10,149 nucleotides of DNA from Cyanobacteria bacterium UBA7753 (GCA_002481545.1 DLEF01000037.1:49285-59433); one strand, 5' to 3'; counted from the first letter of the stretch, positions 1 to 6,409 are shown. The notes: a model not told the origin generated them from the letters alone. Numbers and translations are program-made.

Positions 1-77
1 TTATTATCTCTTATTTTCATTGAATTATTATAACATAATTACAAATTGGTTTACAAGTAAAAAAGAAAGGAACAATT

Positions 78-952
78 ATGATAAATGAAATCCAACGACA
101 CGAACGTTATAAACAATATACGTGGGCTGCATATCACTTTGAAGAAGCACATTTCCCTAAAGGAGTATCTGTTGTGGGATTAGGAATAAATCCTAAAACA
201 GGTTTTTGGAGTTATGTTTTAAAAAATGATAATCAAATAGTAATTGTTTACAGAGGAACAGATACAAATTCTTCTAAAGATCTCCGAAACGATATTAACA
301 TGGTACTTAAAAAAATTCCCATACAATTTGGAGATGCATTACAGTTATTTGATAACATAAAAAACAATATCCAAATGCACATATTAGTCTTGTAGGTCAT
401 TCATTAGGCGGCAGTCTTGCCCAGTATGTAGCTATTATGAGGAACGTTGATGAGGCAGTCTGTTTCGCCCCTGTCGGAATAGGAACAAACGTAAATGATT
501 TCTTAGAAAGATATGGGAGCAAAACCCCTGCAAGCAAAATCATAAATTATAATAACCCAAAAGATTTTTGGACAAATCGTTTTAGAAACAGATTATATGG
601 TACAAATTATACTATTGGTGCGATTAATCAACATGGTGACAATCATACACTTGAGAATATGAAGCCTTTATACACAAGAAAAAAAGCCAATCCGAGTTAT
701 TCCCCAAATAAGAAAGGTTGTGCCGGAACATATCATGTGAACAGTTACAAAAAGGCTGACGGAACGGAAGTTTCGGATTATTATAGGACTTGCGGAGCTC
801 GCCACAAAAGCCTTGACGGCGTTGATATACGTTTCGCGGCAGAGAAATTATCTGATAATGAAATTAAAGCCGGTAAAGCAAAATATGCAGGCAAAAAATT
901 CCAAGACCTAACCCCCGAAGAATTACAAGATGCTATAAGATATTTTGTTTAG
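78..952 (+). CDS. Lipase (class 3)-like effector with constant C-terminal domain, read through a -1 frame change
   Basis: The gene lies in two frames: 78-395 opens it, and the -1 frame continues to the TAG at 950-952. Joined at the A6C tract 359-365 it gives about 291 residues. The first part has VIVYRGTD, typical of the strand before the active site in class 3 lipases. The second frame supplies YPNAHISLVGHSLGG, with the nucleophile elbow GHSLGG and Ser at about residue 109. Asp163 in NNPKDFW and His190 in DNHTLENM complete a plausible triad, so catalysis needs both frames. The last 81 residues are the constant domain found in two other genes here. The start has a good SD (GAAAGG, 65-70). No signal peptide is visible. 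The break could be programmed frameshifting, a phase-variable tract, a mutation or a sequencing error. The lipase fold is a confident call; its substrate is unknown, and phospholipid is only a guess. Confidence 0.72.
359..365 (+). other. A AAA AAC slippery heptamer joining the two lipase frames
   Basis: In the frame of the upstream ORF the codons read ATA AAA AAC, so this is X XXY YYZ in exact phase. A -1 slip here continues with CAA TAT CCA, the frame carrying GHSLGG. The upstream frame ends at TAG 393-395, ten codons later. I see no strong downstream hairpin or pseudoknot, and no clear upstream SD-like stimulator. A AAA AAC is usually weaker in bacteria than A AAA AAG. A one-base loss from an A7 run would produce the same sequence. 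Confidence 0.5.
707..949 (+). repeat. Constant C-terminal domain, copy 1 (protein-level repeat)
   Basis: Eighty-one codons encode the last part of the lipase-like protein, starting at NKKGCAGTYHVN and ending DAIRYFV. Copies 2 (2423-2665) and 3 (6164-6406) match without gaps. Key residues are Cys and His in C-AGTY-H, the block DGTEVSDYYRTCGARH, the block LDGVDIRFA and a helical LSDxEIKAG tail. This copy has many synonymous third-position differences from copy 2. Confidence 0.9.
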
Positions 953-982
953 AAGTTTTTTAGCAGATTTGTATATATTTCG

Positions 983-1011
983 TTGTGTATTGCAATATAT
1001 TAATGTATAAT
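983..1011 (+). promoter_or_regulatory. Sigma70-type promoter for the membrane-protein gene
   Basis: TTGTGT (983-988) is followed after 17 bases by a perfect TATAAT (1006-1011). The ATG at 1022 is only 10 bases beyond the -10 box, so the predicted transcript has almost no leader. This fits the absence of an SD before the gene. Confidence 0.6.
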
Positions 1012-1021
1012 AAGTTAAATT

Positions 1022-1822
1022 ATGAACGAAAAGACGAAAAATTTTTTGAGAATATTTGGAGTATGGTATGTAATAGCTTTTGTTATTACAATTATTGCTG
1101 ACAAACAATTTCTATATATGCCATGGATAGGTTTTTCTTTATTAATCCCTGTTTTAGTACCTTTATTGCTCTTTTTAGTCTTTTTACCAACAATAATATT
1201 ATTATATTTTTTGTTTAAAATAATAAAAAATAAGGTTTTAAGGATGTTATTGATTGCATTCGCAATTCCTTTTACAAATTTGATTTATTTTTTGATAGGA
1301 ATTATCTTATCTTTCGGTAAAGAATTTTCATTAGAAATAGGCTCTTATTCATTATTTTTTATATTGCCTACCGTTTTTACGACGGCATTATGTTTGCCTA
1401 AAAAATGGTTGTCTGTAAAATGGGAAATAGTTATAACATCTGTATTAATGTGGCTATTTGGTATAGCTTTGATATTTCTGTTTCTAAAATCCATTTTTAT
1501 TATGGATGAGGTCGATGCAAAACAATCTCTAAAATCATATCAACCATTAATTCAAAGTATTGAAGATTATAAAACCAAATACGGAAAATATCCTTCGAAA
1601 GTTACTGATAATGTGAAAACATTCAAGTATATGCACTATATAACAAAAAATAACGGGAAAGATTATATCTTAACGGTTAGCAATTACGAATATACGGAGA
1701 AATATAATTATTGCTCAAATAAAACTTTTGAGGGATGTCACCCCGATAGTGATAACGCAGAACCTTCCCCGGATCATTACATACAATTCGGAGATTGGAT
1801 AAAAGTTTATATTGATGATTAA
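1022..1822 (+). CDS. Multi-pass membrane protein with soluble C-terminal domain; possible protective partner
   Basis: I do not recognise a named family for this 266-residue protein. Hydrophobic segments lie at roughly residues 11-27, 31-60 (long enough for two helices), 74-95, 106-127 and 133-158, about six helices. A soluble domain follows from about residue 160. It begins with a helix reading SYQPLIQSIEDYKTKYGKYP, a pattern also met in pilin-like and other periplasmic domains, and has two cysteines around residues 233-241. There is no SD, but a good promoter sits just upstream and a hairpin terminator downstream, so it is a self-contained transcription unit between two effector-like genes. 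It is markedly AT-rich compared with the capsid genes. An immunity or inhibitor role against the preceding lipase-like protein is suggested only by position and membrane location. Confidence 0.75.
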   Translation: MNEKTKNFLRIFGVWYVIAFVITIIADKQFLYMPWIGFSLLIPVLVPLLLFLVFLPTIILLYFLFKIIKNKVLRMLLIAFAIPFTNLIYFLIGIILSFGKEFSLEIGSYSLFFILPTVFTTALCLPKKWLSVKWEIVITSVLMWLFGIALIFLFLKSIFIMDEVDAKQSLKSYQPLIQSIEDYKTKYGKYPSKVTDNVKTFKYMHYITKNNGKDYILTVSNYEYTEKYNYCSNKTFEGCHPDSDNAEPSPDHYIQFGDWIKVYIDD

Positions 1823-1873
1823 AGAGCCACTCTTTTAATTACATGATGCATAATCGTGTAGTATAACATATTG

Positions 1874-1911
1874 TTAGATTTTAATTCATTTGTGATTAAA
1901 ATCTAATTTTT
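1874..1911 (+). terminator. AT-rich rho-independent terminator after the membrane-protein gene
   Basis: A perfect 12-bp stem pairs TTAGATTTTAAT (1874-1885) with ATTAAAATCTAA (1895-1906) around a 9-base loop and is followed by TTTTT. Low GC makes it weaker than a classic terminator, but the arms are perfect. It separates the gene at 1022 from the one at 1934. Confidence 0.6.
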
Positions 1912-1933
1912 ATATTAAAGAAAGGTTAAAATT

Positions 1934-2668
1934 ATGAAAAATTATTTTCAATTAAAATATGAAGAAGAAAAGAATAAAACTAGAAAAGAATATAATCAAA
2001 GACTTGTTGAATTAACATTAAAATACCAAAAACAATATAGATTTGAATTAAATTATAAAAAAGGACATGAACATTTAACATGGAATTGTGAAGCAGATGC
2101 ATTTAAACATGCATTCGGTTCTATTCTAATTGCAATGGAAAAAGGTGTCATATACAGCAAATTTGCAGGAATAATGCATGAACTTGATAATCCTCATAAT
2201 CCTATTGACGAAAAAAATATGGATTTACATAATAATGATGTGGGTTTGAATATAGCCAAAAATTTAAAAAATGCGTATAAAGAAAAATGGAATAATTTAA
2301 CTCGTCAACAGCAAGAAGATATTATTGCCAAAAAGGTAATAGAAAAGATGAACGCAGGGGAACTTATTCTTGATCCTTCAGGCAGAAGGATGCCAAGACA
2401 TAAATTGATAAACCATTCTTCAAATAAGAAAGGTTGTGCCGGAACATATCATGTGAATGGGTACAAAAGGGCTGATGGCACGGAAGTATCTGATTATTAC
2501 AGAACTTGCGGGGCACGTCACAAAAGCTTAGACGGAGTGGATATACGATTTGCCGCAGAAAATTTATCCGATGATGAAATTAAAGCAGGCAGAGCAAAAT
2601 ATGCAGGTAAAAAATTCCAAGACCTAACCCCAGAAGAAGTACAAGATGCGATAAGATATTTTGTTTAA
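1934..2668 (+). CDS. DUF6973-like effector with constant C-terminal domain
   Basis: The 244-residue protein starts after a good SD (AAAGAAAGG). Residues 1-40 are charged and helical. Residues 51-110 carry NCEADAFKHAF, then a His-Glu pair (82-83) and KNMDLHNNDVG (94-104). This spacing of acidic residue, His, HE and MDxxNN matches my recollection of DUF6973-type domains, often found in predicted toxins and of unknown activity. Residues 129-163, including ILDPSGRRMPRHKL, form a linker shared with the gene at 5636, followed by the constant domain (164-244). No signal peptide or membrane segment is seen. Its neighbour upstream is a membrane-protein gene; downstream is the long spacer before the coat gene, with no obvious partner of its own. 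The invariant acidic, His and Asn residues suggest a metal- or acid-base-dependent enzyme, which is inference. Confidence 0.75.
   Translation: MKNYFQLKYEEEKNKTRKEYNQRLVELTLKYQKQYRFELNYKKGHEHLTWNCEADAFKHAFGSILIAMEKGVIYSKFAGIMHELDNPHNPIDEKNMDLHNNDVGLNIAKNLKNAYKEKWNNLTRQQQEDIIAKKVIEKMNAGELILDPSGRRMPRHKLINHSSNKKGCAGTYHVNGYKRADGTEVSDYYRTCGARHKSLDGVDIRFAAENLSDDEIKAGRAKYAGKKFQDLTPEEVQDAIRYFV
2318..2668 (+). repeat. Shared linker plus constant domain, copy 2 (ungapped match to 6059-6409)
   Basis: These 351 bases align without gaps to 6059-6409. They cover the last 35 residues of linker, with LILDPSGRRMPRHKLI identical, and the 81-residue constant domain. Long identical stretches occur around the HSSNKKGCAGTYH codons, while other parts differ mainly at synonymous sites. 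Confidence 0.9.
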
Positions 2669-2753
2669 GCAAAATTTTAATCAGGATATTTTGTCAGGTA
2701 GTGCCGGATAATAATTTATACATTAACTCTGCACTTTTTACTTCGCGCTTTTG

Positions 2754-2789
2754 ACCCCTGCCCTAGAGCCTTAGTATCTTTAATTAGAG
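2754..2789 (+). repeat. Intergenic element ACCCCTGCC...CCTTAGTATCTTT, copy A
   Basis: AGCCTTAGTATCTTT (2767-2781) recurs exactly at 2927-2941. The preceding ACCCCTGCC (2754-2762) recurs at 6521-6529, there followed by CCGTAGTATATTTTAG. All three copies lie in spacers just before structural genes. Confidence 0.6.
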
Positions 2790-2790
2790 A

Positions 2791-2900
2791 AGATTCTTCG
2801 CACTTGCTTTGTTACATGTACTCAGAATGACAGTAACGCAAGGGCTTTCGGTATCTCAATCTGAGAAATCTCGCATTAGTTGTCATCCGCGGAGCGACTC
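2791..2900. repeat. Degenerate REP-like intergenic palindromic repeats
   Basis: AGATTCTTCGC ... CTCAGAATGACA (2791-2832), ATCTCAATCTGAGAAATCT (2853-2871) and GTCATCCGCGGAGCGACTC (2882-2900) resemble the dispersed intergenic repeats of many bacterial chromosomes with consensus near AGATTCTTCG...CAGAATGAC. The family match is from memory. The copies look eroded. Confidence 0.4.
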
Positions 2901-2921
2901 TTAGTGCCTTTAAATACATTT

Positions 2922-2947
2922 ACCCAAGCCTTAGTATCTTTTAAAAA
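2922..2947 (+). repeat. Intergenic element ACCCAAGCCTTAGTATCTTTT, copy B
   Basis: The 15-base core AGCCTTAGTATCTTT is identical to 2767-2781. It is preceded by a shortened ACCC and followed by a T/A-rich tract, as in copies A and C. Confidence 0.6.
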
Positions 2948-2976
2948 ACTCTCTCTTTTCTCAATTATATAGGACG

Positions 2977-3021
2977 TAAACACTCACGGGAGGTGTTTAT
3001 GTTTTTTGGTATTACTTCCCG
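2977..3021 (+). promoter_or_regulatory. Alternative hairpins around the leader SD before the coat gene
   Basis: TAAACAC (2977-2983) pairs perfectly with GTGTTTA (2993-2999), leaving GGGAG in the loop. Alternatively CGGGAGGTG (2987-2995) pairs with TACTTCCCG (3013-3021), nine pairs with two G-U, burying the same GGGAGG. The two folds share bases and cannot coexist. The coat SD (GAAAGG, 3028-3033) lies just 3' of the second hairpin. Translational control of coat synthesis, or RNA processing, is inferred. Confidence 0.45.
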
Positions 3022-3046
3022 AAGAAAGAAAGGTCTAATATGTTAG
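2999..3046 (+). CDS. Possible 15-residue leader peptide overlapping the coat start
   Basis: ATG at 2999 follows GGGAGG at good distance and encodes MFFGITSRRKKGLIC before TAG at 3044-3046. The ORF overlaps the coat ATG (3040) by seven bases, in a different frame, so terminating ribosomes would sit on the coat start. This is too short to support by composition alone; the strong SD and the overlap are the only evidence. Confidence 0.35.
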   Translation: MFFGITSRRKKGLIC

Positions 3047-3933
3047 AAAACTTAATTATTGACACATTTTCACAAGCCTTCAAAAAGAACTTCTATAACG
3101 AATTAGTTATAGGGAAATTGGCACACACCGAGTTTAAAGACGGTGTAAAAAAGGGTGACGAAGTTAATGTCGTTATGCCGGGAACTGTCACAATGTTTGA
3201 TTTCGACGGCAAAGAATTGAACGATGCTGAAATGGCAACCACTTCAACCACCAAAGTGAAACTCAACAAAGGCAAAGCCTTCCACTTTGAACTTGCTCAA
3301 GTAGAGGCAAAAAGAATTGATAATGCTCCTGATATGGATCAACAAGCGGATATCGCTCAAGATTATACAAATGATGCAATCAAACAATTTGCCGCAGGGG
3401 TTGACGCATCTTTCGGTCAGCTATACACCCGTGCGGGACATTATCTCGATGATGACGGCAAAGCGATTACGCTTGATGCAAATTATGCAAAAGAAATCCT
3501 TGCCTATATGCAAGCAGAGTTCCAAAGAGGGGACAGAAAAGGTCATACGGATTGGATTGACGGCTCTATGATTTGTATTGTTCCACCTGAATATCAGTTC
3601 TATTTGGGTAAATTGGATGACTTTAAATATGTAGAATCAGGTCATGAGAAAATGGAAAAAGGCTATATCGGTAAACTTTGCGGTTGGGATATCCTTGTTT
3701 CCAACAATATCGCTCAACCTGAACCCGGGGTATTTTATCCGCTGTTCGGTATCAAGGGTAAAACTCTCGCGGGCGGTATTTCATCAAACTTGAATACTCA
3801 ATCTTACGTACCTGATAAGAGTTTCAACACTTGCTACAAAGGTTACGGTTTGTATGGCGTCGGAGCTCCGCGAGCCGATTTCTTAGGTACGGTCAAAGTT
3901 TCCGCTCCGTTAGAGTTGTCATCAAGAGCTTAG
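3040..3933 (+). CDS. Major capsid (coat) protein, HK97-fold, P22/N4-like family
   Basis: This 297-residue protein should form the icosahedral head shell. The N-terminal region has the arrangement usual in this coat family: a helical start (LIIDTFSQAFKKNFYNELV), then VKKGDEVNVVMPGTVTMFDF, then a threonine-rich strand and KGKAFHFELAQVEAKR (residues about 78-93). The middle is helical (DYTNDAIKQFAAGVDASFGQ), and the C-terminal half includes an assay-like strand MICIVPPEYQFYL and GWDILVSNNI. The length suits an unprocessed coat with no delta-domain extension. The SD is GAAAGG at 3028-3033. Its GC content and codon use are visibly higher than in the flanking cargo genes. The decoration-like gene follows after 28 bases, so the two are probably co-transcribed. 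No portal, terminase or classic scaffold gene lies in view. Confidence 0.82.
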   Translation: MLENLIIDTFSQAFKKNFYNELVIGKLAHTEFKDGVKKGDEVNVVMPGTVTMFDFDGKELNDAEMATTSTTKVKLNKGKAFHFELAQVEAKRIDNAPDMDQQADIAQDYTNDAIKQFAAGVDASFGQLYTRAGHYLDDDGKAITLDANYAKEILAYMQAEFQRGDRKGHTDWIDGSMICIVPPEYQFYLGKLDDFKYVESGHEKMEKGYIGKLCGWDILVSNNIAQPEPGVFYPLFGIKGKTLAGGISSNLNTQSYVPDKSFNTCYKGYGLYGVGAPRADFLGTVKVSAPLELSSRA

Positions 3934-3961
3934 GTTAGTTTTAATAAGGAGATTTTTTATT

Positions 3962-4348
3962 ATGACAAGAGATTTAATTAATGTACAGTACCCCGTTTTA
4001 GACGGTACTCAATCCGTAGCCGAAGTAAAGGTAACAAAATCTGATGTTACACAGGCTAACGGAATTAGTATAAAAGAGGCTTTCGCCAACAAAAATAATA
4101 CCCTTTTGATTTGCGTTGAGAATACGGCAGCTGCCCCTTCTCAGGTAACATTCAAGGCGGGTGATATGTACCCTAATGCAATGTTGGGTGATTTAACCGT
4201 GGATGTGGATACCTCCGCTGTCCACGCATTCCAAATACAGGATATTTCAAGATTTGAAACCCGCGACGGGGCGTTGAATCTTGATTTCGCAAGCGGTTTT
4301 GAGGGCAAAATTTATGCTATCGCAAAACCTACGGCATTGAATGTTTAA
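3962..4348 (+). CDS. Small head protein, decoration/head-fibre-like
   Basis: The 128-residue product starts after TAAGGAGAT. It is mostly beta-strand in pattern: ENTAAAPSQVTFKAGDMYPN, a short linker, VHAFQIQDISRFETRDG, then FEGKIYAIAKP. Position directly after the coat gene, size and composition fit a capsid decoration or head-stabilising protein, but there is no diagnostic motif. An inverted-repeat terminator follows after 55 bases, closing the coat transcription unit. Confidence 0.6.
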   Translation: MTRDLINVQYPVLDGTQSVAEVKVTKSDVTQANGISIKEAFANKNNTLLICVENTAAAPSQVTFKAGDMYPNAMLGDLTVDVDTSAVHAFQIQDISRFETRDGALNLDFASGFEGKIYAIAKPTALNV

Positions 4349-4403
4349 CCTCCTTTCATTTGCTGATAAAGAGTATATTTGATATATTTTATCAATCATA
4401 CTC

Positions 4404-4438
4404 AAAACGGGAGAGATTTATTCTCTCTCCCGTTTTTT
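4404..4438. terminator. Strong rho-independent terminator, likely bidirectional
   Basis: AAAACGGGAGAGA (4404-4416) pairs perfectly with TCTCTCCCGTTTT (4424-4436) around a 7-base loop. It is followed by T's on the plus strand and preceded by A's that give U's on the minus strand. It lies between the converging decoration gene and the minus-strand NERD gene and could serve both. Confidence 0.9.
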
Positions 4439-4476
4439 AATATTAGGACAGTAATTTTATATGTGATTATGGAAAT

Positions 4477-5181
4477 TTAATTTTTTATATTGGCTATATG
4501 TTGTTTTTTTATTGTTTCATCAACCTGACTATATGGTAATAATTTATTATAAATTTGAGAAATAATATCATTTGATAATACAGCTTTGCTATTTGCCATT
4601 ATATTTTTTACTGTGTTATTAAGTTTATACTTATGTATCAAAATTGATTCGGAATTGATTTTTACTTTAATATTTTTAAATTCGCACTTATCAGAAAAAA
4701 CGATTATTGAGAAATATTTGATATTATCATTCAATAATTTTTTTAAATATTTTATATGGTTTTCATTTTGCATTATAGGATTATAAAAATGTTCTTTTGT
4801 GCTATTCCCATATCCTGAAGGTAAAGTTTGTGTCCATTTCTTTTGTCCTTCAGTTCCAAATATCCATCCGCTATAATTTTTACTTTCAAATACAAATATT
4901 CCTTCTGATGCAATCATAACAACATCTATTTCGGTTGTTTTATTATTATATGTCGGAATATAAAGATTGAATAAGAATTTAGCCCCTTGGTTCTCTAAAA
5001 AACTAAGTGCTTTATATATTGAATATTCCCCTGAAATTCCTTTATTATACCATAGTTGCCAGTATGGATGTTTCGTTATTTTGTAATAAGAACTATCTAT
5101 ATAGATTTTTCTATTATGTAAATATATTCCTATAATTAAAATGAAAATAAAAAATATAGAGACGAAATATAAATATGTCAT
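4477..5181 (-). CDS. Membrane-anchored NERD-domain protein
   Basis: The 234-residue protein has one N-terminal membrane helix (residues about 2-21), then a NERD (nuclease-related) domain at about 48-165. Visible landmarks are GEYSIYKAL (51-59), TEIDVVMI (83-90), EGIFVFESKNYSGWIFG (93-109) and NPIMQNENHIKYL (134-146). Asp86 and Glu99-Ser-Lys101 fit the PD-(D/E)xK-like core proposed for this family, so a nuclease role is possible but unproven. The start is chosen because it places the membrane helix at the N-terminus; no SD precedes it, only an AT-rich leader with TATTAT six bases before the ATG. It is on the opposite strand to the virion genes and very AT-rich, which suggests later acquisition. 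It lies 63 bases after the small membrane-protein gene and is probably co-transcribed with it. A defence or protective role is possible. Confidence 0.75.
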   Translation of the reverse strand: MTYLYFVSIFFIFILIIGIYLHNRKIYIDSSYYKITKHPYWQLWYNKGISGEYSIYKALSFLENQGAKFLFNLYIPTYNNKTTEIDVVMIASEGIFVFESKNYSGWIFGTEGQKKWTQTLPSGYGNSTKEHFYNPIMQNENHIKYLKKLLNDNIKYFSIIVFSDKCEFKNIKVKINSESILIHKYKLNNTVKNIMANSKAVLSNDIISQIYNKLLPYSQVDETIKKQHIANIKN

Positions 5182-5244
5182 AAAATAATAATATCAAAAA
5201 ATGCTAGATTAATCTATTCACTTTATTACCCTATTTGCTTGCTT

Positions 5245-5610
5245 TCAAGTAGAAAAATAGATACATAAATAAAAAATTATATAAAATATAATATCAAACG
5301 TTGTAATCATAAAACCTAAATTAAAAAAGATTATAAAAATGGGATTATTCCATTTAATTGTTTTTACGGCTTTCCCTAATTTATATCTATGGTATTCGAT
5401 AAAATAGAACATAAGGCATAATATTGCCAAAATATGCAAAAAAAGATGAACCCCTAATGCCCCATCTAAAGTTAAATTAAACATAAAATTTGAAAAATGT
5501 ATATTATGTTTCCATAAAAATATTTCACAATACAAATATAAAGGCAGGAAAATACTTGAATAACCTATCAATGAATATAAGTTTAAAGATAAATAATTAT
5601 GAGCCTTCAT
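5245..5610 (-). CDS. Small multi-pass membrane protein, unknown
   Basis: Starting at the ATG 5610 (MKAHNYLSLNLY), this is 121 residues with about three hydrophobic segments: roughly 10-30, 52-70 and 93-118. The open frame extends upstream to 5742, but that part lies antisense inside the gene at 5636 and is not supported. The chosen start sits six bases after a perfect TATAAT on the minus strand, implying a leaderless transcript. No family is recognised. It is divergent from the DUF6973-like effector at 5636 and upstream of the NERD gene, an arrangement that would suit a partner or immunity protein, but only by context. Confidence 0.6.
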   Translation of the reverse strand: MKAHNYLSLNLYSLIGYSSIFLPLYLYCEIFLWKHNIHFSNFMFNLTLDGALGVHLFLHILAILCLMFYFIEYHRYKLGKAVKTIKWNNPIFIIFFNLGFMITTFDIIFYIIFYLCIYFST

Positions 5611-5616
5611 AATACT

Positions 5617-5644
5617 ATTATAAGGAGAAAACATTATGACACAA
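5617..5644 (-). promoter_or_regulatory. Minus-strand promoter overlapping the start of the divergent effector gene
   Basis: Read on the minus strand, TTGTGT (5639-5644) is 16 bases from TATAAT (5617-5622), with the ATG of the small membrane gene only six bases further. The spacer is the complement of the AAGGAG SD of the plus-strand gene at 5636, so the two signals overlap. The -35 hexamer is the same TTGTGT as in the promoter at 983. Confidence 0.55.
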
Positions 5645-6409
5645 GAAATAGAAAAGTTGAAACGAATTAACGAAACTGTTAAAAAGAATACAGATAAGTT
5701 AAACCTTGGTAAGATATATGGGAACTGGGTTTTAGACGACACTAAAAGATATCAGAAACGATATGGATTTGAAATAGGAACAGGGAAAGAAGCTACTCAT
5801 AATAATGAAGCGGATGCATTTAAGCATGCTTTTATGCAGGCACAACTCACTTTATTTGCAGGTAAACATGCAGCTGCTACTGCCGGATTCTTTCACGAGT
5901 GGCAAGGCAATAAAAATCAAGGACAACCAAAATCAGAAGAAAATATGGATAATTGGAATAATTTACAAGGAAGGGAAATTGCAAATGAAATTTTAAAAGA
6001 GTTTCATTTGCAATATGTAGGACATATGGGTTCTTCAGCATTTATGGATAAAATAAAAGACATTATTGCTAGTAAGGTAATAGAACGAATGCAAGCGGGC
6101 AAACTTATTCTTGATCCGTCAGGCAGAAGAATGCCAAGACATAAATTGATAAAACATTCTTCAAATAAGAAAGGTTGTGCCGGAACATATCACGTTAATG
6201 GCTATAAAAGGGCAGATGGAACAGAAGTGTCTGATTATTACAGAACTTGCGGGGCACGTCACAAAAGCCTTGACGGAGTGGACATAAGATTTGCCACAGA
6301 AAAATTATCTGACGATGAAATAAAAGCCGGCAGAGCAAAATATGCGGACAAGCGTTATCAGGATTTAACGCGGGCAGAACAACTCGATGCGATAAAATAT
6401 TTTGTTTAA
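5636..6409 (+). CDS. Second DUF6973-like effector with constant C-terminal domain
   Basis: The 257-residue protein begins after AAGGAG. A charged helical start is followed by NNEADAFKHAF (56-66), His-Glu at 87-88 and ENMDNWNNLQG (102-112), the same signature as the gene at 1934 with different surrounding sequence (the invariant HN of MDLHNN is replaced by NWNN). Residues 142-176 are the shared linker with LILDPSGRRMPRHKLI, and 177-257 the constant domain ending YFV. The N-terminal domains of the two proteins are clearly diverged while their last 116 residues are nearly the same, which suggests domain shuffling or gene conversion at the 3' end. No signal peptide is seen. It is divergent from a membrane-protein/NERD pair. 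Function is unknown; a toxin-like enzyme is inferred. Confidence 0.75.
   Translation: MTQEIEKLKRINETVKKNTDKLNLGKIYGNWVLDDTKRYQKRYGFEIGTGKEATHNNEADAFKHAFMQAQLTLFAGKHAAATAGFFHEWQGNKNQGQPKSEENMDNWNNLQGREIANEILKEFHLQYVGHMGSSAFMDKIKDIIASKVIERMQAGKLILDPSGRRMPRHKLIKHSSNKKGCAGTYHVNGYKRADGTEVSDYYRTCGARHKSLDGVDIRFATEKLSDDEIKAGRAKYADKRYQDLTRAEQLDAIKYFV
6059..6409 (+). repeat. Shared linker plus constant domain, copy 3
   Basis: This is an ungapped 351-base match to 2318-2668, and its last 243 coding bases match copy 1 at 707-949. Differences near the end (ADKRYQDLTRAEQLDAIKYFV) show this copy has changed most at protein level. Confidence 0.9.

Larger units (their letters stand above)
2669..3039 (+). other. 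Spacer between cargo block and capsid genes, repeat- and hairpin-rich
   Basis: No long gene is present in these 371 bases. They hold two copies of a CCTTAGTATCTTT element, a degenerate palindromic repeat-like block (2791-2900), alternative hairpins around an SD (2977-3021) and a possible 15-codon leader ORF running into the coat start. Parts of it resemble 6481-6550, the spacer after the other cargo block. Confidence 0.7.

Noticed and set aside
1..77. Promoter before the lipase-like gene
   Set aside because: TATAAC and CATAAT occur, but no -35 lies at proper spacing, so no call was made.
437..952. Independent gene starting at ATG 437
   Set aside because: No SD, and lipase sequence (GHSLGG) continues upstream of this ATG in the same frame, so it is the second part of the gene starting at 78.
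5611..5742. Longer N-terminus of the minus-strand membrane protein
   Set aside because: It would lie antisense to the well-supported gene at 5636, and the promoter TATAAT falls inside it.
707..6409. CRISPR array or diversity-generating retroelement
   Set aside because: The three repeats are long, coding and far apart. There is no reverse transcriptase, no regular spacers and no adenine-specific variation between copies.
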